Assembly (NCBI GenBank): GCA_003667245.1
Contig: RCNN01000028.1
Coordinates: 1 to 13,383, forward strand
Length of the DNA stretch: 13,383 bases
Direction of reading: 5' to 3'
Origin: Heterostelium multicystogenum
Taxonomy: Eukaryota; Evosea; Eumycetozoa; Acytosteliales; Acytosteliaceae
Positions within the stretch are counted from its first letter, which is position 1; each line of letters opens with the position of its first letter. The notes under the pieces were generated by a model. That model saw nothing but the letters and a program-made list of their open reading frames with translations, did not search any database and was not told where the DNA came from. The translations under genes were made by a program, and so were the position numbers. This document shows positions 1 to 8,883 of this stretch, piece after piece.

Positions 1-2
1 CC

Positions 3-65
3 GCTGTTCAGCAGCTCTATAATCGTACAACTCCTGCGCCGGCTCTTAAGGCTGGCGCGGTCTAA
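3..65 (+). CDS. C-terminal end of an unidentified upstream CDS (partial)
   Basis: From position 3 the third frame is open and ends at TAA 63-65, giving a 20-residue tail that reads AVQQLYNRTTPAPALKAGAV. The Ala/Pro-rich composition and the stop 21 bases before the TerC start are compatible with the end of a real protein. Frame 1 is also open across this stretch, so the choice is uncertain. I cannot assign a function. The stem-loop at 36-58 overlaps this tail. Confidence 0.3.
   Translation, partial: AVQQLYNRTTPAPALKAGAV
18..23 (+). promoter_or_regulatory. Possible -10 box (TATAAT) upstream of the TerC-family gene
   Basis: A perfect TATAAT hexamer lies 63 bases before the ATG at 87. The matching -35 element would fall at about the window edge or outside it, so the promoter cannot be completed. 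If the preceding frame is coding, the box would lie inside that gene's last codons, and chance occurrence is possible. Confidence 0.25.
36..58 (+). other. Stem-loop in the leader of the TerC-family gene
   Basis: GCGCCGGC at 36-43 pairs with GCTGGCGC at 51-58, allowing one G-U pair, with a 7-nt loop (44-50). There is no T-tract after it, so it is not a classic terminator. It lies between the possible -10 box and the ribosome binding site. It is too small to be the yybP-ykoY manganese riboswitch that precedes some TerC-family genes. Confidence 0.4.
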
Positions 66-86
66 CACTCGCTCAAAGGAATCAAC

Positions 87-857
87 ATGGAATGGCTGAC
101 CAATCCGGAAATCTGGATTGCCTTCTTCACCCTGACGGGCCTCGAGATCGTCTGGGCATCGATAACATCATCCATAGATTTCGATGCCTGGTCAGCCGCA
201 TGCCCAAGCACATGCAGGCGCGTACCCGGATCTTCGGCCTGGCGCTGGCGATGGTCACGCGGATCCTGTTGCTGCTGTCGATCACTTGGGTCATGCGCCT
301 CACCGACGATCTGTTCGTGGTGTTCGGCCAAGGCATTTCCGGCCGCGACCTGATCCTGTTCTTCGGTGGCCTGTTCCTGCTGTGGAAAAGCTTCCAGGAG
401 ATGTACCACGCCCTGGAAGGTGAAGACGAAACCCACGACGAGCCGAAGGGCGCCGGTGGCAAGTTCATCTACACCATCATCCAGATCGCGATCATCGACA
501 TCGTGTTCTCCCTGGACTCGGTGATTACCGCCGTTGGTATGGTTTCCCACGTACCGGTGATGGTGGCCGCGATCATCGTCGCCGTACTCGTGATGATGCT
601 GGCCGCTGGCACCATCAGCGATTTCATCGACAAACACCCGTCGCTGAAGATGCTGGCGCTGTCGTTCCTGCTGGTGGTGGGTACCGTGCTGATCGCCGAA
701 GCCTTCGACGTTCACGTGCCAAAAGGCTACGTTTACTTCGCCATGGCGTTCTCCCTGGCGGTTGAAGCGGTGAACATCAAGATGCGTACCGCCATCGCGA
801 AAAAGAAGAAACAGCAGGGACCCTGTGAAACTGCGCAAGGACATTCCGGGTCAATAA
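87..857 (+). CDS. TerC/YgdQ-family integral membrane protein (frameshifted)
   Basis: This is an inner-membrane protein of the TerC superfamily, about 255 residues. AAAGGA (75-80) lies 6 nt before ATG 87. The two family signatures are visible: GLEIV, continuing after a break with LGIDN (residues about 18-27), and DIVFSLDSV in the middle. The acidic residues of these motifs are thought to sit in the membrane and bind metal. Several hydrophobic helices follow, and the tail is lysine-rich. The frame breaks near 149-150 (one base lost), 171-185 (a garbled patch, net +3) and 817-819 (extra G). After the last correction the protein ends KLRKDIPGQ at TAA 855-857. Characterised relatives (Alx, TerC, MeeF/MeeY) are linked to Mn handling or tellurite resistance. 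The role of this YgdQ-like branch is not established. Transcription ends at the strong terminator just downstream. Confidence 0.85.
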
Positions 858-873
858 CCTGGACCCGCTGCTG

Positions 874-900
874 AAAAGGGGCTTTAGAGCCCCTTTTTTT
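874..900 (+). terminator. Rho-independent terminator after the TerC-family gene
   Basis: AAAAGGGGCT (874-883) pairs perfectly with AGCCCCTTTT (888-897) across a TTAG loop. The T-run covers 894-900. It lies 16 bases after the corrected stop codon at 855-857. The A-rich 5' side means it could also work weakly on the minus strand. Confidence 0.9.
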
Positions 901-1031
901 CATCTGCAAAAAGCTGATTTCATGACAGTTTTGTTTCAATCCCGACTTTAGCTATGCGATGCTGGCGCCGAGCCCATTCGCCAACTACAGCTTAAGTACA
1001 AGACGTAGAACGGCACGCGGCACTATTCACT

Positions 1032-1047
1032 TGCTCCGATTGGAGCA
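1032..1047 (+). other. Small hairpin in the yjbB leader
   Basis: TGCTCC (1032-1037) pairs with GGAGCA (1042-1047) around a GATT loop, ending 23 bases before the yjbB ATG. It is short and its function is unknown. The rest of 901-1070 shows no convincing promoter. Confidence 0.3.
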
Positions 1048-1070
1048 CGACTCAACACAGGGGGCCCAGC

Positions 1071-2726
1071 ATGCTGACCCTGCTCAATCTGCTTTCCGCG
1101 GTAACCCTGCTGATCTGGGGCACGCACATCGTCCGTACCGGCATCCTGCGGTCTACGGCTCCAACTTGCGCCAGGTCATCGGGCAGAACATGTCCAAGCG
1201 CTGGCTGGCGTTTATCGCCGGCATCCTGGTGACGGCCATGGTGCAAAGCAGCAACGCCACGGCGATGCTGGTGACTTCGTTTGTCGGCCAGGGCCTGATG
1301 GGCCTGATGCCCGCCCTGGCGACCATGCTCGGTGCCGATGTCGGTACCGCGCTGATGGCCCGGGTGCTGACCTTTGACCTGTCGTGGCTGTCGCCGCTGT
1401 TGATTTTCCTCGGGGTGATTTTCTTCCTGTCGCGCAAACAGACACGCGCCGGGCAGATGGGCCGTGTCGGGATCGGCCTCGGGCTGATCATCCTTGCGCT
1501 GCAACTGATCGTCGAAGCCGCGGGCCCGATCACCCACGCGCAGGGCGTCAAGGTCCTGTTCGCCTCGCTGACCGGCGACATCTTGCTCGATGCCCTGGTC
1601 GGCGCACTGTTCGCGATGATTTCCTACTCCAGCCTGGCCGCCGTCCTGCTGACCGCGACCCTGGCCGGTGCCGGCGTGATCGGCCTGCACGTGGCCATCG
1701 GCCTGGTGATCGGCGCCAACATCGGCAGCGGCGTGCTGGCCTTCCTCAGCACCAGCATGCAGAACGCCGCCGGGCGCCAGGTGGCCCTGGGCAGCCTGCT
1801 GTACAAGCTGATCGGCTTGCTGCTGATCATCCCGGTACTCGACCCGCTGGTCGGCTGGATGGATAACCTGGACTACAGTGCCCAAGGCATGGTGATCACC
1901 TTCCACCTGCTCTATAACGTTATTCGCTGCCTGATCCTGCTGCCCACCATCGGCCCGATGTCTCGCTTGTGCGCCTGGTTGCTCCCGGAACGCGAAGAGG
2001 TCAACGGCCTGGCCAAGCCGCGCCACCTGGACCTGGCAGCACTCGCCACCCCAAGCCTGGCACTGGCCAACGCCGCCCGCGAAACCCTGCGTCTGGGCGA
2101 CCTGATCGACAACATGCTGACCTCGATGCTGGAGGTGCTGCGCGGCAAGCAAACCGCCATCACCCAGAAATGCGCAGCCTGAGCGACGATGTCGAGGCGC
2201 TCTACAGCGCGATCAAGCTCTACCTCGCGCAAATGCCCCGGGAAGACCTCAGCGAGCAGGACAGCCGACGCTGGGCCGAGATCATCGAACTGTCGATCAA
2301 CCTGAAACTGGCCGGCGACCTGATCGAACGCATGCTGCGCAAGGTCCAGCAGCAAAAGACCTCCCAGCGCCGCTCATTCTCCGAAGTCGGCCTGGAGGAA
2401 CTCGCGGGCCTGCAAACCCAACTGATCGCCAACCTGCGCCTGGGGCTCTCGGTGTTCCTCAGTGCCGACCCGGAAAGCGCCCGCAACTGCTGCGGGAAAA
2501 GCGCCGCTTCCGCGCCCAGGAGCGTCGCCTGGCCCACGCCCACGTCAGCCGCTTGCAACGTAAAATCGTACAGAGCCTGGAGACCAGTTCCTTGCACCTG
2601 GAGCTGATTGCCGACATGAAGCGTCTCAACTCGCTGTTCTGCAGCAGCGCTTATGTGGTGCTGGAAACCACCGACACCGGCGCCCTCTCGGCGGACGATA
2701 TTGCCGACATCACCCATTCGCCCTGA
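1071..2726 (+). CDS. yjbB: YjbB-type Na/Pi cotransporter family protein with PhoU-like C-terminus (frameshifted)
   Basis: This is an inner-membrane phosphate transporter of the Na/Pi-cotransporter family. E. coli YjbB has been reported to export phosphate. ATG 1071 opens a membrane domain of about 350 residues. It carries the two inverted-repeat QSS-type motifs of the family (VQSSNATAMLVTSF early, ISYSSLAAVLL later) and GADVGTAL/GANIGSG. After it comes a soluble PhoU-like helical domain of about 200 residues (LRLGDLIDNML ... RRWAEIIELSINLKLAGDLIERM). Single bases are missing near 1150, 2168 and 2484. Restoring them gives about 552 residues ending THSP at TGA 2724-2726, close to the E. coli length. 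The start is supported by the family-typical LWGTHIVRTG-like N-terminus (IWGTHIVRTG here). A small hairpin at 1032-1047 lies in the leader. The gene stands between two terminator-like structures and may be monocistronic. Confidence 0.9.
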
Positions 2727-2735
2727 ACGTACGAC

Positions 2736-2772
2736 GGCGAGTGAAGTCAGTTAACAACGGACCTCACTCGCC
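2736..2772 (+). other. Intergenic inverted repeat abutting the M16 gene's Shine-Dalgarno
   Basis: GGCGAGTGA (2736-2744) pairs perfectly with TCACTCGCC (2764-2772). Three more pairs follow after one mismatch, leaving an 11-nt loop. The 3' arm ends directly before AGGAAG (2773-2778), the ribosome binding site of the next gene. There is no T-tract, so termination is unlikely. It could serve as an mRNA processing or translation-control structure. Confidence 0.55.
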
Positions 2773-2784
2773 AGGAAGCCTGTT

Positions 2785-4169
2785 ATGCGTCGCCTGCTAT
2801 TCGCCTGCCTGCTCATGGGTTCGGCACACACCTTTGCCTTTGACCGCCTGCAAGTCGAGGGCTACACCCTGCCCAACGGCCTGCAATTGCTGCTCAAGCC
2901 GGGCACCGAACGCGGCCACGTGGCAATCCGCCTGGTGGTGGGTGTGGGCCTGGATGACTTCAGTTGCGAAGACAAGGAACTGCCGCACCTGCTGGAGCAT
3001 TTACTGTTCAGCGGAATCGACGGTGGCGGCGAAAGGTGAACTGGAAGAACGCATGCAAGCCCTCGGCGGCGACTGGAACGCCTACACCAGCAATGCCGAC
3101 ACCACTTTCGTCATCGAGGCTCCGGCGCAGAACCAGCGCAAGGTGCTCGACCTGCTGCTGGCCATCATCACCCGCACCCAATTGACCGACGCCAACATCA
3201 ATGCCGCCAAACAGGTGGTGGAGCGCGAAGACGGCGGCCATTACTCACACCTGCAACGGCTGCTGGACCGCCAGGACCTCGGCCACAAGGCCAGCAGTCA
3301 GCTTGCCGTCGAACTGGGGCTCAAATGCGCCGAGCGGGCCGAAGTCGAGCACCTGACCCGCGACCAGTTGGAAAAGCTGCGCAAGGCCTGGTACGCCCCC
3401 AACAACATGACCCTGATCATCGTCGGCGACCTCGACAAGCTGCTGCCGGCCTATCTCGAACGCACCTACGGCGCACTGGAATCCGGTTGACCCCAGCGAA
3501 CATCGCCCGTTGCCGGAGATTCAACACGCCGCCGCCGTCCGCCGCGACCTGATCCACGGCTGGGTCGGTGACAACGCCAAGCTGCACTGGTTATTCCCCG
3601 AGCCGGTGCTGGACGACCAGTACGATGAAACCTTCGACCTGCTCAAGGACTACCTGGATTGGGCGCTGTATCGTCAATTGCGCTTGCAGCACGGCTTGTC
3701 CTATGGCCCATGGAGCGAGCGCGAAGTGCTGGGCGGCGTCGGCTTCATGAGCCTCAACGCCGACCTTGAACGCGACAACCTGCCCGAAGCCGAGCACGTG
3801 CTGGAAACCCTCAGGGCCCAACTGCTCAAGGACGGCCTCAACCCGGCCACCTTCGCCCGCCTGCAACAAGCCGCCATTGCCCGCCAGGCGTGGGCCGTTC
3901 AAGGCAACAGCGCGTTGGCCGACTATTACTGGAGTGCCTCGGGCGACTACGCCAAAGGGCATTTCAGCGACCCGGCCAAGCGCATCAAGGCTGTAAGCCT
4001 GGAGCAAGCCAACCAGGCCATGCGCGAGTTGCTCAAGCAGAACGGCTACTGGCGCATCGAAAAACCGTTGTTCAGCTACGATAGCCTCAACTGGATCGCC
4101 GCAGGCGCACTGGGGCTGATTGCGATTGTGTTACTAGGCGTGTGGCGTTATCGCAAAGGGATTGCGTAA
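2785..4169 (+). CDS. M16-family zinc metallopeptidase, exported and membrane-anchored (frameshifted)
   Basis: This is a periplasmic insulinase-like (M16) peptidase of about 460 residues. AGGAAG (2773-2778) precedes ATG 2785. A signal peptide (MRRLLFACLLMGSAHTFA) is followed by the M16 N-terminal half, which has the inverted zinc motif HxxEH as HLLEH (H68, E71, H72). The expected distal glutamate ligand fits E146 or E148 in VVEREDGG. A second, non-catalytic M16-like half follows (residues about 235-425). The protein ends in a transmembrane helix (WIAAGALGLIAIVLLGVW) and a short basic tail, so the enzyme should face the periplasm while tethered to the inner membrane. Single extra bases near 3032-3034 (A) and 3485-3486 (G) break the frame. 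All catalytic residues survive. The substrate is unknown. The gene shares direction with the DUF5924 gene 71 bases downstream. Confidence 0.88.
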
Positions 4170-4240
4170 TCGGGCCCCGAGAAAACGGCTAAAACGTTAT
4201 TCTGTCTGGGATTTTTCCTACAAAGACTGTGAACTGCCGA

Positions 4241-5285
4241 ATGCCTATCCTGACTCACACCATCCAGCGCATCCTCGAGCTGATGAAGCGCTACCCAGGG
4301 GTGATTGCACTCGGCGGTTTCATCTCGGGTGTGGGCAGCTTCATTCTGGTGGATCGCCAGCAAGGCATGGCCAGCTGGATCGCGATCATCATGCTGGTGA
4401 GCTGGTTATGGCTGATGCTCGAAAACAGCCTCACCCAGCTGTTCAGCAAAGTCTTCAAACGGGAAATCCCCGAACCGCTGCTGCGCTACGCCACGCAGAT
4501 GATCCATCAGGAAAGCCTGTTTTTTGTCCTGCCGTTCTTTTTTGTCACCACCACCTGGAACAGCGGCCAGTCGATCTTTACCGGCCTGCTGGGCGCGGCG
4601 GCGTTGGTCTCCATCACCGACCCGCTGTACTACAAGTGGCTGGCGCCCAAGCGCTCGCTGTTTCTCGCACTGCACACCCTGACCCTGTTTGCGGCCCTGC
4701 TGACCGCGCTGCCGATCATCCTGCACCTGACCACCGCCGAGAGTTACAAACTGGCCCTCGGCGTGGCAATGGCGCTCTCTATCCCGAGCCTGGCCGTGAG
4801 CCTGCCGCTGCGTAGCATCAAGGGCTGGGCGATGCTGTTGGGGGTTACCGCAGCGATTGGTTGCGCCGGCTGGTTCCTGCGCACTTGGGTGCCGCCCGCG
4901 ACGGCTGTGGATGACCGAAGTGGCCATCAGCACCCAATTGCAGGACCGCACGCCCGGCGATGACCTGAAAGAAGTCAGCGCCGCCCAACTGCGCAGCAGC
5001 GGGCTGTATGCCTACACCGCGATCAACGCGCCGCGCGGCCTGGACGAGCGGATCTACCATGTGTGGAAATTCAACGGCAAGGAAGTCGACCGCATCGCCC
5101 TGGACATCCATGGTGGGCGCAAGGAAGGCTATCGGGCCTGGACCCACAAGCAGAACTTCCCCCCCGACTCGGTAGGACGCTGGCAGGTACGGGTGCTGAC
5201 CGAAGATGGCCAAGTGATCGGCGTGTTGCGCTTCAAGGTGACTGACCCCGGTCAGGGCGCTACAACGCCAGACGCGCCAAAGTAG
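4241..5285 (+). CDS. DUF5924 membrane protein with C-terminal DUF2914 domain (frameshifted)
   Basis: This protein has about 347 residues and unknown function. Roughly seven hydrophobic helices fill residues 15-220, for example FFVLPFFFVTTTW and the segment around GLLGAAALVSITDP. They are followed by a soluble C-terminal domain of about 110 residues. Its pattern (IYHVWKFNGKEVDRI ... WTHKQNFPP ... GRWQVRVLTEDGQVIGVLRF) matches DUF2914, a beta-rich module. An extra G near 4903-4904 splits the two parts. Removing it joins TWVPPAT to LWMTEVAI in one frame. I chose ATG 4241, which gives a natural MPILTHTIQRILELMKRYPG start. GTG 4229 in the same frame would add four residues, and neither has a clear Shine-Dalgarno. 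The stop is TAG 5283-5285. No enzymatic motif is visible. Confidence 0.82.
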
Positions 5286-5340
5286 GCAGGATCGTGCTAT
5301 TACGTAGGAATTCTGGAATAGCCAAACAAGCTCGGAGCTT

Positions 5341-6490
5341 ATGACCAGTAGCACAACGGCCGGTGCAGCCCATCTGGACACGTCCACCCAGCCTCCATTG
5401 CTGAGGATTACAGGGGATTGGACGCTTGCCCACTATGCCAACCTGAAGAAGCTGTCGGAAAAGCTCGACGGCCAGTACGACGCTGGCGCACGCATCGACC
5501 TTAACGGCCTCGGCGCCCTGGACACGGCCGGCGCCTCGCTGCTGGTGGAATTGCTCGGCCCCGAGCGCATCGAACAGTCCGCCGAACATACCGACTGCAG
5601 CCTCTCGACCGCCGACCGCGCGTTACTGAAAACCGTCTACCGCTCTCTGAACGACTTCTGTGTGCCGGTCAAGGAACCCGAAGAAGCCGCCGGCATCATG
5701 TTGCTGGCGCGCATCGGCGGCGCGGTCTACACCGTCTGGCAAGACGGCATGAAACTCCTGGGCTTCATCGGCCTGATCCTCGAGACCTTCGCCCGTGGCG
5801 TTTTCCGGCCCAAGCGCTGGCGCGTGACGCCAATGGTTGCGCATATCGAACAAACCGGCCTCGACGCGGCCCCCATCGTGGCCTTGCTGACCTTCCTGGT
5901 GGGCGCAGTGGTGGCGTTTCTCGGTGCCACGGTGCTGGCCAGTTTTGGCGCGAGCATCTTCACCGTGGACCTGGTGGCGTTCTCCTTCCTGCGGGAGTTC
6001 GGCGTGTTGCTCACCGCGAATCCTGATGGCGGGCCGCACTGCCAGTGCCTTCACCGCACAAATCGGCTCGATGAAGGCCAACGAAGAGATCGATGCGATC
6101 CGCACCCTGGGCCTCGACCCGATGGAGTTGCTGGTGCTGCCCCGCGTACTGGCATTGCTGGTGGCGCTGCCGATGCTGACGTTCCTGGCAATGCTCTCGG
6201 GCATTATCGGCGGCGGTGTGGTGTGTGCCGTGGCCCTGGATATTTCGCCGGCAATGTTCCTGTCGCTGCTGCAATCGGACATTGGCGTGCAGCACTTCCT
6301 CGTCGGCATGGTCAAGGCACCGATCTTCGCGTTCCTGATCGCGGCCATCGGCTGCCTCGAAGGTTTCAAGGTCAGCGGCAGCGCCGAGTCCGTCGGCGCC
6401 CACACCACCTCCAGTGTGGTGCAATCGATTTTCGTGGTGATCGTGCTGGATGCGGTCGCCGCACTGTTCTTCATGGAGATGGGCTGGTGA
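5341..6490 (+). CDS. MlaE-family ABC permease with N-terminal STAS-like domain (frameshifted)
   Basis: This is the membrane subunit of an MCE-type lipid transporter, about 382 residues. GGAG (5334-5337) lies three bases before ATG 5341. Residues about 15-115 form a STAS-like domain (ITGDWTLAHYANLKKL, LNGLGALDTAGASLLVELLG), as in other MlaE relatives with a cytosolic STAS extension. The MlaE domain follows, with IGLILETFARGVFRPKRWR, TGLDAAPIVALLTFLVGAVV, FLREFGVLLTAI, the typical QIGSMKANEEIDAIRTLGLD coupling region and a membranous C-terminus ending FFMEMGW. One extra A near 6019-6020 shifts the frame. Correcting it restores AILMAGRTASAFTAQ. The stop TGA 6488-6490 overlaps the GTG start of the ATPase (GTGA), indicating translational coupling. 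This is the first gene of the four-gene operon, 55 bases after the DUF5924 gene. Confidence 0.92.
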
Positions 6491-7291
6491 GTCGTCTGCG
6501 CCGTGCGCCCACTGAGGCGGTGATCGAAGTCCGCGGGCTGTGCAACCGCTTTGGTTCGCAAAGCGTGCACGAGAACCTCGACCTGGACTTGTACAAGGGT
6601 GAAATCCTCGCCGTCGTCGGTGGCTCCGGCAGCGGCAAGTCGGTACTGCTGCGCAGCATCATTGGGTTGCGCCAGCCCAGCGAAGGCCAGGTGCGGGTGT
6701 TCGGGCAGAACTTGCCGAGCCTGTCGGAACACGAGCGGTCGCTGGTGGAGCGGCGCTTCGGCGTGCTGTTCCAGAAGGGCGCGCTGTTTTCCTCGCTGAC
6801 GGTCACCGAGAACGTTGCGTTGCCACTGATAGAGCATGCCGGCCTCAGCCGTCCCGATGCCGAGCACCTGGCGGCAGTGAAACTGGCGTTGGCCGGGCTG
6901 CCGCTGTCGGCCGCCGACAAATACCCCTCGTCACTCTCCGGCGGCATGATCAAGCGCGCGGCCCTGGCCCGTGCCCTGGCGCTGGACCCGGACATCCTGT
7001 TTCTCGACGAACCCACCGCCGGCCTCGACCCGATCGGCGCCGCCGCCTTCGATCAACTGATCCTGACCCTGCGCGATGCGCTGGGCCTGAGCGTGTTCCT
7101 GGTCACCCACGACCTCGACACGCTGTACACCATCACCGACCGTGTAGCGGTGCTGGCGCAGAAAAAGGTACTGGTGGCGGATGCCATCGATGTCGTCTCG
7201 GAAACCGACGACGCCTGGATTCACGAATACTTCCATGGCCCACGGGGCCGCGCGGCAATTGGATGCCGCTCAACTGCTCAACGAGGTATGA
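6487..7291 (+). CDS. MlaF-type ABC transporter ATPase (frameshift at the 3' end)
   Basis: This is the cytosolic ATPase driving the MCE transporter, about 267 residues. The start is GTG 6487 inside the permease stop. Visible motifs: Walker A GGSGSGKS (residues 45-52), Q-loop glutamine at about 96 (LFQKGALF), signature LSGGM (150-154), Walker B ILFLDEP (170-176) and the switch histidine at 208 (VTHDLDTLY). The LSGGMIKRAALARAL form is typical of MlaF/Ttg2A-type ATPases. An extra A near 7257-7258 would misread the last residues. Corrected, the protein ends LDAAQLLNEV at TGA 7289-7291, one base before the next ATG. Uncorrected, the frame runs past the MCE start to 7317. Confidence 0.93.
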
Positions 7292-7292
7292 C

Positions 7293-8230
7293 ATGGAAAC
7301 CCGAGCCCATCATGTGATGATCGGTCTGTTCAGCGTGATCGTCGTGGTCGGCGCCATGCTGTTTGGCCTGTGGCTGGCCAAGTCCAGCGTCGACAGCGCA
7401 TTCCAGGATTACGAAGTGGTGTTCAACGAGGCGGTCAGTGGGCTGTCCCAAGGCAGTGCCGTGCAGTACAGCGGGATCAAGGTGGGCGACGTCACCAGCC
7501 TGCGCCTCGACCCGAAAGACCCGCGCCGGGTGCTGGCGCGCATCCGCCTGGCCGGGCAGACGCCGATCAAGGAAGACACCCAGGCCAAACTGGCCTGACC
7601 GGCATCACCGGCACCTCGATCATCCAGCTCAGCGGCGGTACACCCCAAAGCCCTGAGCTCAAGGGCAAGGACGGCAACCTGCCGGAAATCATTGCGTCGC
7701 CATCACCGATCGCGCGACTGCTGAACAACAGCAACGACCTGATGACCAGCATCAACTTGCTGCTGCACAACGCCAATCACATGTTCTCCCGGCGAAGTCG
7801 ACCGCCTCAGCAATACCCTGGACAACCTGCAACAGACCACCGGCGCGATTGCCGATCAGCGCGGCGACATCAAGGTGGTGATGCAGCAATTGATGCAGGT
7901 GAGCAAACAGGCCAGCGCCACCCTGGAGCAAACCACCGCGTTGATGCGCAACGCCAACGGTTTGCTCAACGACCAGGGCAAGCAGGTTTTCGGCAGTGCT
8001 GAAAAAGCCATGCAATCCCTTCAACAGAGCACGGCCACGATCGACACCTTGCTGACCAACAACAAGGATTCCCTGAACAGCGGCATGCAGGGTCTCAACG
8101 AACTGGCGCCAGCGGTGCGCGAGCTGCGGGAAACCCTGGGTTTCGTTGCGCGCCATTTCCCGCCGCCTGGAAGCCAACCCCAGCGGTTTACCTGCTGGGC
8201 AGCGACAAGAACAAGGAGTTCACGCCATGA
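7293..8230 (+). CDS. MlaD-like single-MCE-domain protein (four frameshifts)
   Basis: This is the periplasmic lipid-binding subunit, anchored in the inner membrane, about 312 residues. ATG 7293 gives METRAHHVMIGLFSVIVVVG, an N-terminal transmembrane helix. One MCE domain follows at residues about 40-120 (YEVVFNEAVSGLSQGSAVQY, GIKVGDVTSLRL, then LTGITGTSIIQLSGG). After it comes a long helical, Gln/Asn/Leu-rich segment (LQQTTGAIADQRGDIKVVMQ, MRNANGLLNDQGKQVF), likely a coiled coil or helical tube. Breaks lie near 7594-7595 (base lost), 7788-7790 (extra C), 8155 (two bases lost) and 8187-8189 (extra T). The corrected tail reads LLGSDKNKEFTP, with stop TGA 8228-8230 overlapping the next ATG (ATGA). 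A single MCE domain separates it from the multi-MCE PqiB and LetB proteins. Confidence 0.88.
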
Positions 8231-8883
8231 AGCGTGCGTACCAATGATCGCCCCCGTTGCGCTGGTATTGGTCAGTGCGTGTTCCATCCTGCCGAAGGCG
8301 GATCCCTCGGACGTGTACCGGTTGCCATCGGCGCAGGCCGCCACGCAGGCCAGCCCGGTGGCCTGGTCGCTGCGGGTGGCGAAGCCGCAGACCAGCGAAT
8401 TCCTCGACAGCCGCGGATTGCCGTGGTGCTAACGGTGACTTGATCAGCAGCTATGCGAATTCCCGCTGGAGCGATCCAGCCCCCGTGCTGTTGCGTAACC
8501 GGTTGCTGGACGGGTTCCAGCGGGATGGGCGGGTGACGTTGCTCAGTACCGATGAGACCAATCTGCAGGCGGACTTTGAGTTGGGCGGGCAGTTGCAGGC
8601 GTTTCAGAGTGAGTATCGCGGCAGCGCAGTTGAAGTGGTGATACGGCTGGACGCACGGTTGGTGCGCGGCAGTGATCAACGGATTATTGCCAGCAAGCGG
8701 TTCGAGGTGAGGCAGCCGGTGGGGGATACCAAGGTGCCGGCGGTGGTGGCCGGGTTTGGTCAGGCTGGGGATGCGCTGAACAGGCAGGTGGTGGATTGGG
8801 CCGTCGGCCTGGGAAGCCGCGCTTTTGTGGCGAGGGAGCTTGCTCCCGTTGGGCTGCGCAGCAGCCCCAAAACCAGTCAATGA
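8227..8883 (+). CDS. PqiC-like ABC-transport auxiliary lipoprotein (three frameshifts; C-terminus runs into a REPIN)
   Basis: This is the outer-membrane lipoprotein partner of the MCE transporter, about 219 residues as read. ATG 8227 overlaps the previous stop. After restoring one T near 8239 the N-terminus is a lipoprotein signal ending in the lipobox LVSAC. Typical family segments follow: ADPSDVYRLPSA, RIAVV, SRWSDPAPVLLRNRLLDGFQ, ELGGQLQAFQ, RGSDQRIIASKRFEV and LNRQVVDWA. Further single bases are missing near 8411 and 8429. The last 19 codons before the stop TGA 8881-8883 come from the REP repeat (FVARELAPVGL), so the native protein probably ended near residue 200. Its stop codon may be hidden by another base error or lost to the repeat. 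Role by family: it contacts the MCE subunit and the outer membrane in lipid transfer. Confidence 0.85.

Noticed and set aside
36..86. yybP-ykoY manganese riboswitch upstream of the TerC-family gene
   Set aside because: Only about 60 bases of leader and a single hairpin. The conserved two-helix core is absent.
1052..2152. 366-codon minus-strand frame opposite yjbB
   Set aside because: Gln/His/Asp-rich shadow of a high-GC gene. The plus strand encodes an unmistakable Na/Pi transporter.
5623..6867. 414-codon minus-strand frame opposite the MlaE/MlaF genes
   Set aside because: No motifs, composition of an antisense shadow. Both plus-strand genes are confidently identified.
87..8883. Programmed ribosomal frameshifting as the cause of the breaks
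   Set aside because: Breaks occur in unrelated genes at ordinary short homopolymers, in both directions, without slippery heptamers or downstream pseudoknots. Too many to be programmed.
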